A DNA stretch of 64,000 nucleotides from Paenibacillus macerans (GTDB taxonomy: Bacteria; Bacillota; Bacilli; Paenibacillales; Paenibacillaceae): the NCBI RefSeq assembly GCF_023715465.1, contig NZ_JAMBOE010000016.1, positions 1 to 64,000 on the forward strand. The letters run 5' to 3'. A program made the translations under genes and the position numbers. Below the pieces are notes generated by a model that did not search any database, had not been told where the DNA came from, and saw only the letters and a program-made list of their open reading frames with translations. Shown here in pieces: positions 7,710-16,592 of the stretch (position 1 is the stretch's first letter; each line of letters starts with the position of its first letter).

Positions 7710-9132
7710 ATGGCTGACCCACAACAATTTTGCCAAGGTATTGGCCCTGGTCGTCAGCATCATTTTATGGGCGATGGTTCATTTGGACAGCGGGACGCCC
7801 GTCGATTCGACGACGCTGGCGCAGCCGAAAATCATTGATAACGTGAATATAGAAGTTACCGGCTTAAACGATGAGAAGTATGTGTTATATGATCTGGAAC
7901 CGACCAAGGTCCGGATGGAGGTTAAAGGAAAACGCATTGATTTAACGACGAATTTTTCCGATTATAAAGTGAAAGTGAATTTGAAAAACGTAGGTCCGGG
8001 GACGTTTACGCTTCCTTTGACCTATGAGCTTCCTCCCGGCGTGCAGCTGGTGTCGATCGAGCCCTCGATCGTGAAGGTCACGATTGAAGCGAAAGAAACC
8101 AAAACGGTCCCGGTGAGCATCGTGACGAAAGGTCAGCCTGCGGACGGGCTGCTTCTGGGGAGCCCGATCGTAGCCGGAAGCGGCACCGTTGACGTCACGC
8201 TGCCGTCCAGCGAAATCGGCGAGTTCAGCAAGGTGCAGGGAACGGTGGACGTAACGGGGCTGAAGGAATCGGTCAGAGGCAAAAGCGTGAAGCTTACGGC
8301 ATATGATAAGCAGGGGAAAGCGATGGAGAATGCGGAGATTTCTCCTGGCTCCGTCGATGTCGATGTTCCTATCACTAGAATGTATAAAACCGTGCCGATC
8401 GAACTGCATTACATAGGGCAGCTTCCGGCAGGTTATGTTCTTGCGGGCGCGGAAACCGACGTGGAGGGCGTTGCCGTATATGGGACGAAGGAAGCGCTCG
8501 CGGGCATAAGTTCCTATCCGGTCACCGTCGATTTAGGGCGCTTTGACGGCTCGGATGCGACCAAATACTCGGTGGACTTGACGCCGCCGGCAGGTTTTGA
8601 GAAAATCGAGCCGAGCTCCGTCACGGTGACATTACATGTGAAACCTGCTGAGCAGAAGCAGGTGGACGGTATACCGATCACCTTGGAAAACGTGAATTCG
8701 CTGTACAACGTAAAAGTCATCAGGCCAGCCGACCGCCAAATTTCGCTTACACTGCTAGGAGCGGAGGATGTGCTCGGCAAGCTTGCGGTGGCTGATATCC
8801 AAGCTGTGGCGGATTTGACCGATCTTGGTCCGGGCCACCATACGTTACCGCTTAACGTGAAGCTCCCGGCCTATGTGGAGCTGGCGGACGTAAGCAAAGG
8901 CTTGGCGATTGACGTAGAGCTGACGGAGAAAGATAAGCCGGCCACCACCGAACCGGATGAGGGTGCGGGGAAGCAGGAAAATCAGACTGACCCGGGAACT
9001 TCGGGAACTGAGGGGAACCCGGGAAATCAGCAGAGTGAGAACAATGCGGAGAGGCCTGCAGGTAATGATTCTTCGACCAATCAGGGGGACGACGTTGGAT
9101 CGGCCAACAATGGGGCTGCCGGGGGATCGTAA
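7702..9132 (+). CDS. cdaR: YbbR-domain regulator of CdaA
   Basis: Membrane-anchored extracytoplasmic partner that modulates CdaA. One N-terminal transmembrane helix (FAKVLALVVSIILWAMVHL, about residues 10-28) is followed by successive YbbR-type beta-rich repeats, recognisable by the recurring pattern around KVRMEVKGKR, VDVTLPSSEIGEF, VAVYGTKEAL and ISLTLLGAEDVL. The last 50 residues are a low-complexity Gly/Asn/Glu/Ser tail. ATG 7702 overlaps the cdaA stop and has AAGGAGG upstream. The 476-residue length is typical. Confidence 0.92.
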   Translation: MDKWLTHNNFAKVLALVVSIILWAMVHLDSGTPVDSTTLAQPKIIDNVNIEVTGLNDEKYVLYDLEPTKVRMEVKGKRIDLTTNFSDYKVKVNLKNVGPGTFTLPLTYELPPGVQLVSIEPSIVKVTIEAKETKTVPVSIVTKGQPADGLLLGSPIVAGSGTVDVTLPSSEIGEFSKVQGTVDVTGLKESVRGKSVKLTAYDKQGKAMENAEISPGSVDVDVPITRMYKTVPIELHYIGQLPAGYVLAGAETDVEGVAVYGTKEALAGISSYPVTVDLGRFDGSDATKYSVDLTPPAGFEKIEPSSVTVTLHVKPAEQKQVDGIPITLENVNSLYNVKVIRPADRQISLTLLGAEDVLGKLAVADIQAVADLTDLGPGHHTLPLNVKLPAYVELADVSKGLAIDVELTEKDKPATTEPDEGAGKQENQTDPGTSGTEGNPGNQQSENNAERPAGNDSSTNQGDDVGSANNGAAGGS

Positions 9133-9234
9133 AGTTTAACGCCGGTAGCCTAAAAAGAACGAAAAACGGCATATTGCCGGATCGTGCAACAGGAGAACGG
9201 GCGAAGTGCTTGAAATTGTTGAAGGAGTGAAACC

Positions 9235-10575
9235 ATGGGGAAATATTTTGGTACAGATGGCGTAAGAGGTATCGCCAATAAAGAGTTGACGGCGGAGCTG
9301 GCGTTTCAGATCGGCCGCTGCGGCGGATATGTGCTTGCGGGTCAAGCTCCGAAGCCTAGAGTCGTGATCGGGATGGACACGCGCATTTCCGGCGTCATGC
9401 TGGAATCCGCTCTTGTGGCCGGGCTGCTGTCGATCGGGGCGGATGTCGTTCGCCTTGGCGTCGTAACGACGCCGGCGGTCGCTTATTTGACGCGGCTGCT
9501 GAAAGCCGATGCCGGTGTGATGATTTCTGCGTCACACAATCCGGTCGAGGATAACGGGATCAAGTTTTTCGGAAGCGACGGCTTCAAGCTGTCAGACGAA
9601 ACAGAGTTGCAAATCGAAGAGCTGCTGGATAAGTCCGTTGACGAACTGCCGCGTCCGGTTGGCGGCGGATTAGGCGCGGTAACGGTAGATTACGAATCCA
9701 AGCTGGAATATTTGGACCATCTGAAGACGACGATCACTTCTTCGTTCCAAGGTCTTAAAGTAGTGCTCGATTGCGCCAACGGCGCGGCTTATGAGCTGGC
9801 TCCGAAGCTGTTCCGCGAGCTGGGCGCCGAAGTGCACGCCATTGCGGCCGAGCCGAATGGACTGAACATCAACGATCACTGCGGATCAACTCATCCGGAA
9901 CGGCTGAAAGAAGAGGTCGTGCGCCTGGGAGCCCATCTGGGGCTGGCGTTTGACGGAGACGCGGACCGCCTGATCGCCATCGATGAGCATGGGGAAGAGG
10001 TCGATGGCGACTATATCCTCTGCATTTGCGGGGACGCCTTGAACAAGGCGGGTAAGCTGAAAGACAGCACGGTCGTGTCGACGGTCATGAGCAATTTCGG
10101 GTTTTACAAAGCCGCGAATAAGCTGCAGCTGAACACCCAGCAAACGGCGGTGGGCGACCGTTATGTCATGGCGGAAATGCTGCGCGGTGGCTACAATCTC
10201 GGCGGGGAGCAATCCGGGCATGTGATTTTCCTGGATTACAATACGACTGGCGACGGCATTCTCACAGCGATTCAACTGGTGGATACGATGCTGAAGTCCG
10301 GCAAGCCGCTAAGCGAGCTGAAAAAGGTGATGAAGCAGTATCCGCAGGTGCTCGTCAACGTACGCGTACAGGATAAGAGCAAATATGCCGGCAATACGGC
10401 GATTGCCGAAGCGGTCGCCACGGTGGAGAAGGAGCTTGGCGATAACGGCCGGGTGCTGGTTCGTCCTTCCGGGACGGAATCGCTCATTCGCGTCATGGCC
10501 GAGGGACCGGAGAAAACCGAGCTTGAGAAGCTGGTGTCGCAGATCGTCAGTGTGGTGGAGAAACAACTGGTATAA
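9235..10575 (+). CDS. glmM: Phosphoglucosamine mutase GlmM
   Basis: Interconverts glucosamine-6-phosphate and glucosamine-1-phosphate on the way to UDP-GlcNAc and peptidoglycan. The active-site serine motif ISASHNP is at residue ~100. The metal-binding DGDADR loop is near 240, the sugar-binding GGEQSGH near 323 and the phosphate-binding RPSGTESLIRV near 408. 446 residues, the family norm. GGAGTG precedes ATG 9235. Third gene after cdaA and cdaR. GlmM is also known to bind and restrain CdaA, so the operon couples cell-wall precursor supply with c-di-AMP. Confidence 0.96.
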   Translation: MGKYFGTDGVRGIANKELTAELAFQIGRCGGYVLAGQAPKPRVVIGMDTRISGVMLESALVAGLLSIGADVVRLGVVTTPAVAYLTRLLKADAGVMISASHNPVEDNGIKFFGSDGFKLSDETELQIEELLDKSVDELPRPVGGGLGAVTVDYESKLEYLDHLKTTITSSFQGLKVVLDCANGAAYELAPKLFRELGAEVHAIAAEPNGLNINDHCGSTHPERLKEEVVRLGAHLGLAFDGDADRLIAIDEHGEEVDGDYILCICGDALNKAGKLKDSTVVSTVMSNFGFYKAANKLQLNTQQTAVGDRYVMAEMLRGGYNLGGEQSGHVIFLDYNTTGDGILTAIQLVDTMLKSGKPLSELKKVMKQYPQVLVNVRVQDKSKYAGNTAIAEAVATVEKELGDNGRVLVRPSGTESLIRVMAEGPEKTELEKLVSQIVSVVEKQLV

Positions 10576-10608
10576 TAGCGATTTTTTATGTATTACTAAA
10601 AATATGAG

Positions 10609-10648
10609 CCGCCGGAACGAGGAGATGATCCCGATTCGGCGGTTTTTT
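10609..10648 (+). terminator. Terminator of cdaA-cdaR-glmM
   Basis: CCGCCG pairs with CGGCGG across a long loop and is followed by TTTTTT, about 35 bp after the glmM stop. It separates this operon from the independently promoted glmS. Confidence 0.8.
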
Positions 10649-10699
10649 GCTGGGAAAAAGGAAACAGGGGGGCAAAAGTCAAACAGGACAAGATGATCA

Positions 10700-10728
10700 T
10701 TGCCAAATGACAAAAAGGTGCATATAAT
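10700..10728 (+). promoter_or_regulatory. SigmaA promoter of glmS
   Basis: TTGCCA (10700-10705), 17-bp spacer, TATAAT (10723-10728). A near-consensus vegetative promoter. It starts the long leader that carries the glmS ribozyme. Confidence 0.85.
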
Positions 10729-10781
10729 TAAGCATATTCGAGAAAAGAAAGCGAGGGTAGTGAGGTTTACCGGAAGCAGTT

Positions 10782-11096
10782 AAGCGCCAGAGCTTCATTT
10801 CGCGCGGACATTCCTTAGTCTGAGAGTGGAAGTTTGAGGCAAGTTGATATACGGCAGGGTTGGCCAGGGTCTGTGACGGCCTGACAGGCAGCCATGCCGG
10901 TGAAGCCTTTGAACGGTTCGGATGGGGATGTATTCGGCAAAGAGAAGCTGACGAGGTGGAGGTGTTCGGAATGTTCGGCGGGGGCCTCCCGGTGCTGCAT
11001 CGCACCGTAACCGTAACGGCAAAAGGAATGGGCGACCGTTCCCACAAACCTTACGGGCAGATGGAAATCACATTCATAGCAAATCATGAGTGTACG
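10782..11096 (+). promoter_or_regulatory. glmS glucosamine-6-phosphate ribozyme/riboswitch
   Basis: Self-cleaving leader RNA that cuts its own mRNA when glucosamine-6-phosphate is bound, lowering GlmS synthesis. The conserved core is readable: AAGCGCCAGAGCT at the cleavage-site side (10782-10794); GACGAGGTGGAGG at 10950-10962; TTCGGCGG...GCCTCCCGG at 10974-10992. At the 3' end, the P4-type arms TCACATTCAT and ATGAGTGT flank a short loop. P2 (AGCTTC with GAAGCT) encloses about 147 nt, far more than the roughly 20-nt loop of the Bacillus subtilis version. Ends are estimated from the motif order. Confidence 0.9.
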
Positions 11097-11296
11097 TAAG
11101 CGAAAGACGCGGCAGATCCGCGGTGAACAGAGCACATGGACATTCATGAAAATTTTTTGGCGAAAGCCGCGAATTTTTACGTATTTTCTGAAAATTGAAT
11201 AGTTCTGTCTCGATGATTCCCGCGCGAAGGGTCTTTCGCTTCTTTTCTTACGCCTAAAAACCATCTTGTAAGAATGAAACGGAGGAACTATATATT

Positions 11297-13129
11297 ATGT
11301 GTGGTATTGTTGGATACATTGGGAAAAGAGATACGCAGTCGGTGTTGATCGAGGGTCTGAAAAAGCTCGAGTATCGGGGATACGATTCGGCAGGGATCGC
11401 CGTATTTACTTCGGACGGGCTGAAAATCTCGAAGTCGCTGGGCCGTCTGGCCAATTTGGAATCGAAGCTGGTGAACGCTCCGCTGCAAGGCTCGGCGGGG
11501 ATCGGCCATACGCGCTGGGCTACCCACGGCAAGCCGTCTGACGTCAATTCTCATCCGCATACCGACCATGCCCAGAAGTTTTCCGTCGTGCACAACGGCA
11601 TTGTCGAAAACTATCTGGACTTGAAGGAAGAACTGATCGGTCAAGGATATGTTTTTGTTTCCGAGACGGATACGGAAGTGATTTCGCACCTGATCGCTCG
11701 CGAATATCAGGGTGACATCGTTAAAGCGGTCCAGAAAGCGATCAGCTATATGCGCGGCGCTTATGCGCTTGGAGTGCTGACGGAATACGAACCGGAAAAA
11801 CTGGTTGCCGTGCGTCAAGCCAGCCCGCTGATTATCGGGATCGGGGAAGGCGAAAACTTCATCGGCTCCGATATTCCGGCGCTGCTCAACTATACGCGTA
11901 ATGTGTATATTTTGAATGACGGTGAGATGGCGGTATTGACCAAGGATTCTGTCGAACTGATGACGATTGAGGGGAATTTTATTTCTCGGGAAATGATTCG
12001 TGTCGATTGGGACGCGGTAACTGCGGAAAAAGGCGGTTTTGATCATTTCATGCTGAAGGAAATCCACGAGCAGCCGAAGGCTTACCGCGATACAATGCTG
12101 GGCCGGATCGACGAAAGCGGACGTAAAGTCGTGCTTCCGGGACTGAAGCTGAGCGAGGAAAAAATCCGCAGCCTCAAGAGCGTTCATGTCATCGCCTGCG
12201 GTACGGCTTACAATGCCGGTCTTGTCGGCGGGACAGCGATCGAGCAACTCGTGCGCATCCCGGTGATGAACGATGTCGCTTCGGAATACCGCTACCGTTC
12301 GCCGCTGATTACGCCGGACACGCTCGTCATCGTTGTCAGCCAATCCGGCGAAACCGCGGATACGCTGGCCGCACTGCGTGAAGCGCAAGCGAATGGCGCG
12401 CATGTACTGGCAATCACCAACGTGGTCGGCAGCTCGATCGCCCGTGATGCGGACGACGTGATCGCCACGCTGGCTGGTCCGGAAATCGCCGTCGCTTCGA
12501 CGAAGGCGTATACCTCGCAGTTGATCGCGTTCTACCTGCTTGGCCTGTACATGGCTCAGGTACGCGGCACGCAAAGCGAAAGCGAGGTCGCCCATATCAT
12601 CGCGGCGATGCAGTCGCTGCCGGAGCAAGTGGAAAGCATGCTGGCTCAAGCGGACACGGTGAAGGCGTATGCCGAGCAAATCGCCAGCCATGAACATCTG
12701 TTCTTCATCGGCCGCGGTCTGGATTACTCGGTGGTGCAGGAAGGCTCGCTGAAGCTGAAAGAGATTTCCTACATTCACTCCGAGGCGTATGCCGCCGGCG
12801 AACTCAAACACGGTACGCTTGCTTTGATTGAGGAAGGCGTTCCGGTCATCGCTTTAGCGACGCAAGATACCGTGCTGGAGAAAACCGTCAGCAACATCAA
12901 GGAAGTCAAAGCCCGCGGTGCCGACGTCATGGCGATCACGCACGAGGAGAACGTTCCCGGCCTGCTGAAATCGGTTGACCAGGCGCTGGCCATTCCGCAG
13001 ACGCTGCCGCTGCTCACGCCGGCCCTGTCCGTCGTGCCGCTGCAACTGCTCGCTTACTACGCTGCGCTGGCTCGCGGCAACGATGTCGACAAGCCAAGAA
13101 ACCTGGCGAAGAGCGTGACGGTGGAGTAA
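11297..13129 (+). CDS. glmS: Glutamine-fructose-6-phosphate aminotransferase GlmS
   Basis: First committed step of amino-sugar synthesis: fructose-6-phosphate plus glutamine gives glucosamine-6-phosphate plus glutamate. The N-terminal class II glutaminase begins MCGIVGYIGK; Cys2 becomes the nucleophile after Met removal. Two SIS sugar-isomerase domains follow, with VSQSGETADT near residue 350 and FFIGRGLDYSVVQEGSLKLKE near 470. The C-terminus ends NLAKSVTVE, the family signature. 610 residues, standard. GGAGG stands before the ATG. Controlled by the ribozyme leader just upstream. Confidence 0.97.
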   Translation: MCGIVGYIGKRDTQSVLIEGLKKLEYRGYDSAGIAVFTSDGLKISKSLGRLANLESKLVNAPLQGSAGIGHTRWATHGKPSDVNSHPHTDHAQKFSVVHNGIVENYLDLKEELIGQGYVFVSETDTEVISHLIAREYQGDIVKAVQKAISYMRGAYALGVLTEYEPEKLVAVRQASPLIIGIGEGENFIGSDIPALLNYTRNVYILNDGEMAVLTKDSVELMTIEGNFISREMIRVDWDAVTAEKGGFDHFMLKEIHEQPKAYRDTMLGRIDESGRKVVLPGLKLSEEKIRSLKSVHVIACGTAYNAGLVGGTAIEQLVRIPVMNDVASEYRYRSPLITPDTLVIVVSQSGETADTLAALREAQANGAHVLAITNVVGSSIARDADDVIATLAGPEIAVASTKAYTSQLIAFYLLGLYMAQVRGTQSESEVAHIIAAMQSLPEQVESMLAQADTVKAYAEQIASHEHLFFIGRGLDYSVVQEGSLKLKEISYIHSEAYAAGELKHGTLALIEEGVPVIALATQDTVLEKTVSNIKEVKARGADVMAITHEENVPGLLKSVDQALAIPQTLPLLTPALSVVPLQLLAYYAALARGNDVDKPRNLAKSVTVE

Positions 13130-13203
13130 GGGACGGGAATAAACAAGGCCCGGTCGAACCGGTAAAGAATATGTGGAATCGACATGCAAGATGAATAAAG
13201 CAT

Positions 13204-13245
13204 AAAGAGGGGAGCCCCAGAGAATGAATTGGGCTCCCCTCTTTA
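13204..13245 (+). terminator. glmS terminator
   Basis: Perfect 14-bp stem AAAGAGGGGAGCCC / GGGCTCCCCTCTTT around a 14-nt loop, ending in T residues. Located 75 bp after glmS. Confidence 0.9.
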
Positions 13246-13364
13246 TTTGAATAAAAAATGGCTTAATCGGAAGCCCTCCTTTTAGATGGTTACTCATCAT
13301 TTCCATTTTATTAAGAAGAGGCTTCTTTCTGTATAGCCAATTTAAATTACAAGATATGCGAAGA

Positions 13365-13430
13365 GTCAAAATAATGCACGCTAGCGGGTCTGAAAACTAT
13401 ACCGTACTTCACGATCCCCCTTGCTACAAT
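13365..13430 (+). promoter_or_regulatory. Regulated promoter P1 of the 13-24 kb locus (two direct-repeat boxes)
   Basis: Box 1 GTCAAAATAATGCAC begins at 13365. Box 2 GTCTGAAAACTATAC begins 23 bp later, at 13388. A -10 element TACAAT begins exactly 60 bp after box 1 (13425). No good -35 hexamer is present; box 2 sits in its place, as expected for activator-dependent AraC-type promoters. The same boxes at the same offsets occur at 15423, 17468 and 22323. The 118 bp between the glmS terminator and P1 hold nothing recognisable. Confidence 0.75.
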
Positions 13431-13492
13431 AAGGCTCATAGAAGAATTTTCTGTGCTGAGATTCGATTGTAGACAGGGGGGATTTTTTTTTG

Positions 13493-15328
13493 ATGGCGGA
13501 TGAACAAGGCCTGGTAACACTAGAAACGGATATTTTGGTGGCCGGGGGAGGCGTTTCAGGGGTGTCGGCGGCGCTTGCGGCGGCCCGGAATGGAGCGAGG
13601 GTTGTGTTATGTCAGGATCGGCCTGTACTTGGGGGCAACGCTTCTTCGGAAATACGGATGCACATAGTCGGAGCGGCCAACTCCAAACGGGGAAAGGCGC
13701 TTGAAACGGAGGCGCGGGAAGGCGGCATTCTGGAAGAGATCCTGCTGGAAAATGCCGTTCGCAATCCTCAGCGGAGCGCCTCAATGTTCGACTTGATCCT
13801 ATACGAGAAATGCCGAGCCGAGCCGAATCTGACGCTGCTGCTGAATACCACGGTCATTGACGCAGAAGTGGAGGAGGGACGAATCGTTTCCGCTCTGGCG
13901 GTTCGAGAGAGCACGGAGCATCGGTTTCGCATTTTTGCAAAAGTATACATGGATTGCACCGGGGACGGGCGGCTTGGTAAGGAAGCGGGGGCGTTATATA
14001 AAACCGGGCGCGAGGCGGCAAGCGAGTATGGAGAGACGCTCGCGAATGAGCATGCGGATTCGTACCGGCAAGGGTCATCGCTCTTGTTCACCACCCGGGA
14101 TATGGGCAGGCCCATGAGCTTTACGCCGCCCTCTTGGGCGCGCAAATTTTCGGAGGAGGATCTGAAATTCCGCAGTCACTCCACCTGGGAATATGGCTAT
14201 TGGTGGGTCGAGTTCGGCGGGATGCTGGACACGATAGCCGATAATGAGGCGATCCGTGATGAACTGCTGGCGATTATGCTGGGCGTTTGGGACCATATCA
14301 AGAATAGCGGCAATCATCCTGAATCGGAGAACTGGGCGCTGGACTGGTTCGGATTTGTACCGGGAAAAAGGGAGTCGCGCCGCTTTACCGGAAAATACCT
14401 GCTGACTCAGGCGGATCTGGAGCAAGCGACACACTTCGATGACGTGATTGCGTACGGTGGGTGGCCGATGGATACGCATCCGCCTCAAGGCATTGACGCC
14501 ACCGAGTTGAATCCGGCCCATCAGCCGTTTAGCCGGTATGTGTACGGCATTCCGCTCAGGGCGCTGATCAGCTCCAATGTGGAAAACTTAATGTTCGCCG
14601 GACGCAACATATCGGCAACGCATATCGCCTTCTCCAGCACACGGGTGATGGGAGCCTGCGCCGCCATGGGACAAGGCGCTGGCACGGCTGCCGCGTTGGC
14701 CGTTCAATCCGGCTTAACGATGGATGACGCCCTTCGCGATAAGGAACTCATCCAGCAGGTTCAGCAGCGGCTCTTGAAACAGGACGCCTATTTGCCGGGG
14801 ATCACGCCGGCTAAGGATAATTTGGCGTCAATCGCGATGGTCCGCGCCTCTTCCGAACAGCCGGAAGGCCAAGCTGCCCATATAACCGACGGTTATACCC
14901 GGTCGATGCATGGAGAGGGCGGCGCCAGAGCGGAGCTGGCCGTCCCCGGGACGCACCGTTGGATGTCGGAGCCGGGCGACCCCGCGCCATGGATCGAACT
15001 GGAGTGGACAACGCCGGTGTCGATTAGCGAGATCGTGCTCGTGTTTGACACGGGGATGCACCGCAGACTGACCCTGACCCATTCGGACGAAGTATTGAAA
15101 ATGATGGAGTGGGGTCCCCAGCCGGAGACGGTTAAGGATTTCCGAGTGACGGCGTTTTTCGCCAATCCCGAGACTCCAGCCCGTCAGGTAATAACAATTC
15201 AGGATAACTACCAGCGGCAAATCGCCTGCCGGATAAACCTGGAGCATGTCGTGAAGCTGCGCGTGGATATCGACGGCACCAACGGCCTGGATCATGCTCG
15301 CATATTTGAGATCCGCTGTTACGAATAA
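13493..15328 (+). CDS. FAD-dependent oxidoreductase with C-terminal discoidin-like domain
   Basis: Flavoprotein of the FAD_oxidored type (PF12831-like); the substrate is unknown. The Rossmann dinucleotide fold is at the N-terminus (ILVAGGGVSGVSAALAAARNG), followed by a second flavin-contact region (GGNASSEIRMHIVGA) and a C-terminal FAD motif (NLMFAGRNISATHIA, about residue 365). The last ~150 residues look like a beta-sandwich of the F5/8 (discoidin) kind, which often binds sugars. ATG 13493 is preferred; TTG 13490 is adjacent and GGGGGG lies 11 bp upstream. It is driven by P1 and shares its regulator with the ABC transporter downstream, so it probably oxidises the imported compound or a product of it. 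No signal peptide is visible. Confidence 0.8.
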   Translation: MADEQGLVTLETDILVAGGGVSGVSAALAAARNGARVVLCQDRPVLGGNASSEIRMHIVGAANSKRGKALETEAREGGILEEILLENAVRNPQRSASMFDLILYEKCRAEPNLTLLLNTTVIDAEVEEGRIVSALAVRESTEHRFRIFAKVYMDCTGDGRLGKEAGALYKTGREAASEYGETLANEHADSYRQGSSLLFTTRDMGRPMSFTPPSWARKFSEEDLKFRSHSTWEYGYWWVEFGGMLDTIADNEAIRDELLAIMLGVWDHIKNSGNHPESENWALDWFGFVPGKRESRRFTGKYLLTQADLEQATHFDDVIAYGGWPMDTHPPQGIDATELNPAHQPFSRYVYGIPLRALISSNVENLMFAGRNISATHIAFSSTRVMGACAAMGQGAGTAAALAVQSGLTMDDALRDKELIQQVQQRLLKQDAYLPGITPAKDNLASIAMVRASSEQPEGQAAHITDGYTRSMHGEGGARAELAVPGTHRWMSEPGDPAPWIELEWTTPVSISEIVLVFDTGMHRRLTLTHSDEVLKMMEWGPQPETVKDFRVTAFFANPETPARQVITIQDNYQRQIACRINLEHVVKLRVDIDGTNGLDHARIFEIRCYE

Positions 15329-15422
15329 ACGATCCCTCCAAACAGACCAACCGATTTCGGGTGGCCTGTTTGGCCTGCCCTGCTGTGGAACTTGTTCTTG
15401 CCTTCGTCAGCAACCGAGCCAG

Positions 15423-15488
15423 GTCAAAATATTGCACACCAAGGAGTCGAAAGGCTATACCGTAATCCCCAAAGCCTCTTGCTACTAT
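15423..15488 (+). promoter_or_regulatory. Regulated promoter P2 of the 13-24 kb locus
   Basis: Box 1 GTCAAAATATTGCAC (15423), box 2 GTCGAAAGGCTATAC (15446, +23) and -10 TACTAT (15483, +60). Beyond the boxes, it shares CTATACCGTA and TTGCTAC...TCATAGAAGAA with P1, so P1 and P2 are clear duplicates. It drives the two permease genes. Confidence 0.75.
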
Positions 15489-15626
15489 AGATTCATAGAA
15501 GAACGGCAGGCGAAGCTAGATGCGGCTGCCGGGAAAGAGAGGCTCTCATGGATAGTTACACTTTGAAAAGCAGGGAAATCCCGCTTAATTCTTTTTCGAT
15601 GTCATCGTTGCAGGAGGTGAACCCGA

Positions 15627-16568
15627 GTGAGCAGTGAACAAACCATTGGGCAGAGGACGGCCGCGGCGCCGAAGAAAAATTACTGGACGCGCAAAAGACG
15701 GGAGCAATGGGCCGGGTGGTTGTTTATCGCGCCCGAGGTTATCGGCATGTGTGTGCTCTCCGTGTTCCCGCTGCTGTTCAGTCTCTTCCTGAGTTTCACG
15801 GAATGGAACCTGGTGGGCGGGATGTCGGCGATTCATTTTACCGGGCTGGACAACTTCGTTAATCTGTTTAAGGATAATCACTTTATCCTGGCGCTGAAGA
15901 ACAATGTGCTGTTTACAGCCGGTACGGTGCCGCTCACCATGCTGCTCGGCATCATACTGTCGGCGCTGATCCATAAGAAGCTGTACGGCAAGGCGTTTTT
16001 TAAAGTAGCGTTCTTTATCCCTTATATTTGTTCGACGGTTGCGATTGCGGCCGTGTGGCAGGCGCTGTATCATCCTTCCAAAGGCCCGCTCAACCAGATG
16101 CTGATGCAACTGGGGATTTTAAGCCCGCCGCATTGGCTGGTCGATACCAGCTTTTCGCTGATTGCGATTATGATTATTTATATCTGGCAGATACTAGGTT
16201 ACCAGATGATTATTTTCCTGGCGGGAATGACGAATATCCCGGAAGAATTGTACGAAGCCGCTACGATCGACGGGGCAAACGGTATCCAGCAGTTCCGGCG
16301 GATCACCGTGCCGCTGCTGGGTCCTACTACCTTTTTTCTGGCGATTACCAGCACGATTTCGTCCTTTAAAGTGTTTGACATCATTAAGTTCCTGACGAAC
16401 GGAGGCCCTAACTATTCCAGTACGGTTATTGTGTATCAGATCTATGAGGAAGGGTTCGAGCGCTTTAAGATGGGGTACGCCTCGGCTATGTCGTGGGTGC
16501 TGTTCCTGATCATTATGCTCGTAACGTCGATTACCTGGATTACGCAAAACCGGAAAGTTCATTATTAG
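15627..16568 (+). CDS. Carbohydrate ABC transporter permease (MalF/UgpA type)
   Basis: Inner-membrane subunit of a binding-protein-dependent sugar importer. About six hydrophobic helices are visible, the first being WLFIAPEVIGMCVLSVFPLL. The cytoplasmic EAA loop that docks with the ATPase reads EELYEAATIDGANGIQQFRR near residue 210. GTG 15627 follows AGGAGG at 9 bp. 313 residues is usual. It pairs with the next gene (MalG type) and with the lipoprotein at 17569. No ATPase is encoded nearby, so a shared MsmX-type ATPase elsewhere is the likely motor. Confidence 0.92.
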   Translation: MSSEQTIGQRTAAAPKKNYWTRKRREQWAGWLFIAPEVIGMCVLSVFPLLFSLFLSFTEWNLVGGMSAIHFTGLDNFVNLFKDNHFILALKNNVLFTAGTVPLTMLLGIILSALIHKKLYGKAFFKVAFFIPYICSTVAIAAVWQALYHPSKGPLNQMLMQLGILSPPHWLVDTSFSLIAIMIIYIWQILGYQMIIFLAGMTNIPEELYEAATIDGANGIQQFRRITVPLLGPTTFFLAITSTISSFKVFDIIKFLTNGGPNYSSTVIVYQIYEEGFERFKMGYASAMSWVLFLIIMLVTSITWITQNRKVHY

Positions 16569-16592
16569 ATCCTAGTGAAAGGAGCCCATGCG

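Noticed and set aside
11288..12811. Long 507-codon minus-strand frame opposite glmS
   Set aside because: It is the mirror of a strongly coding GC-biased gene; its His/Arg/Gln-rich translation has no recognisable domain and no start signal.
13250..13330. Short minus-strand frame starting MEMMSNHLKGGLP
   Set aside because: It runs into the glmS terminator and has no homology I recognise; it is most likely chance.
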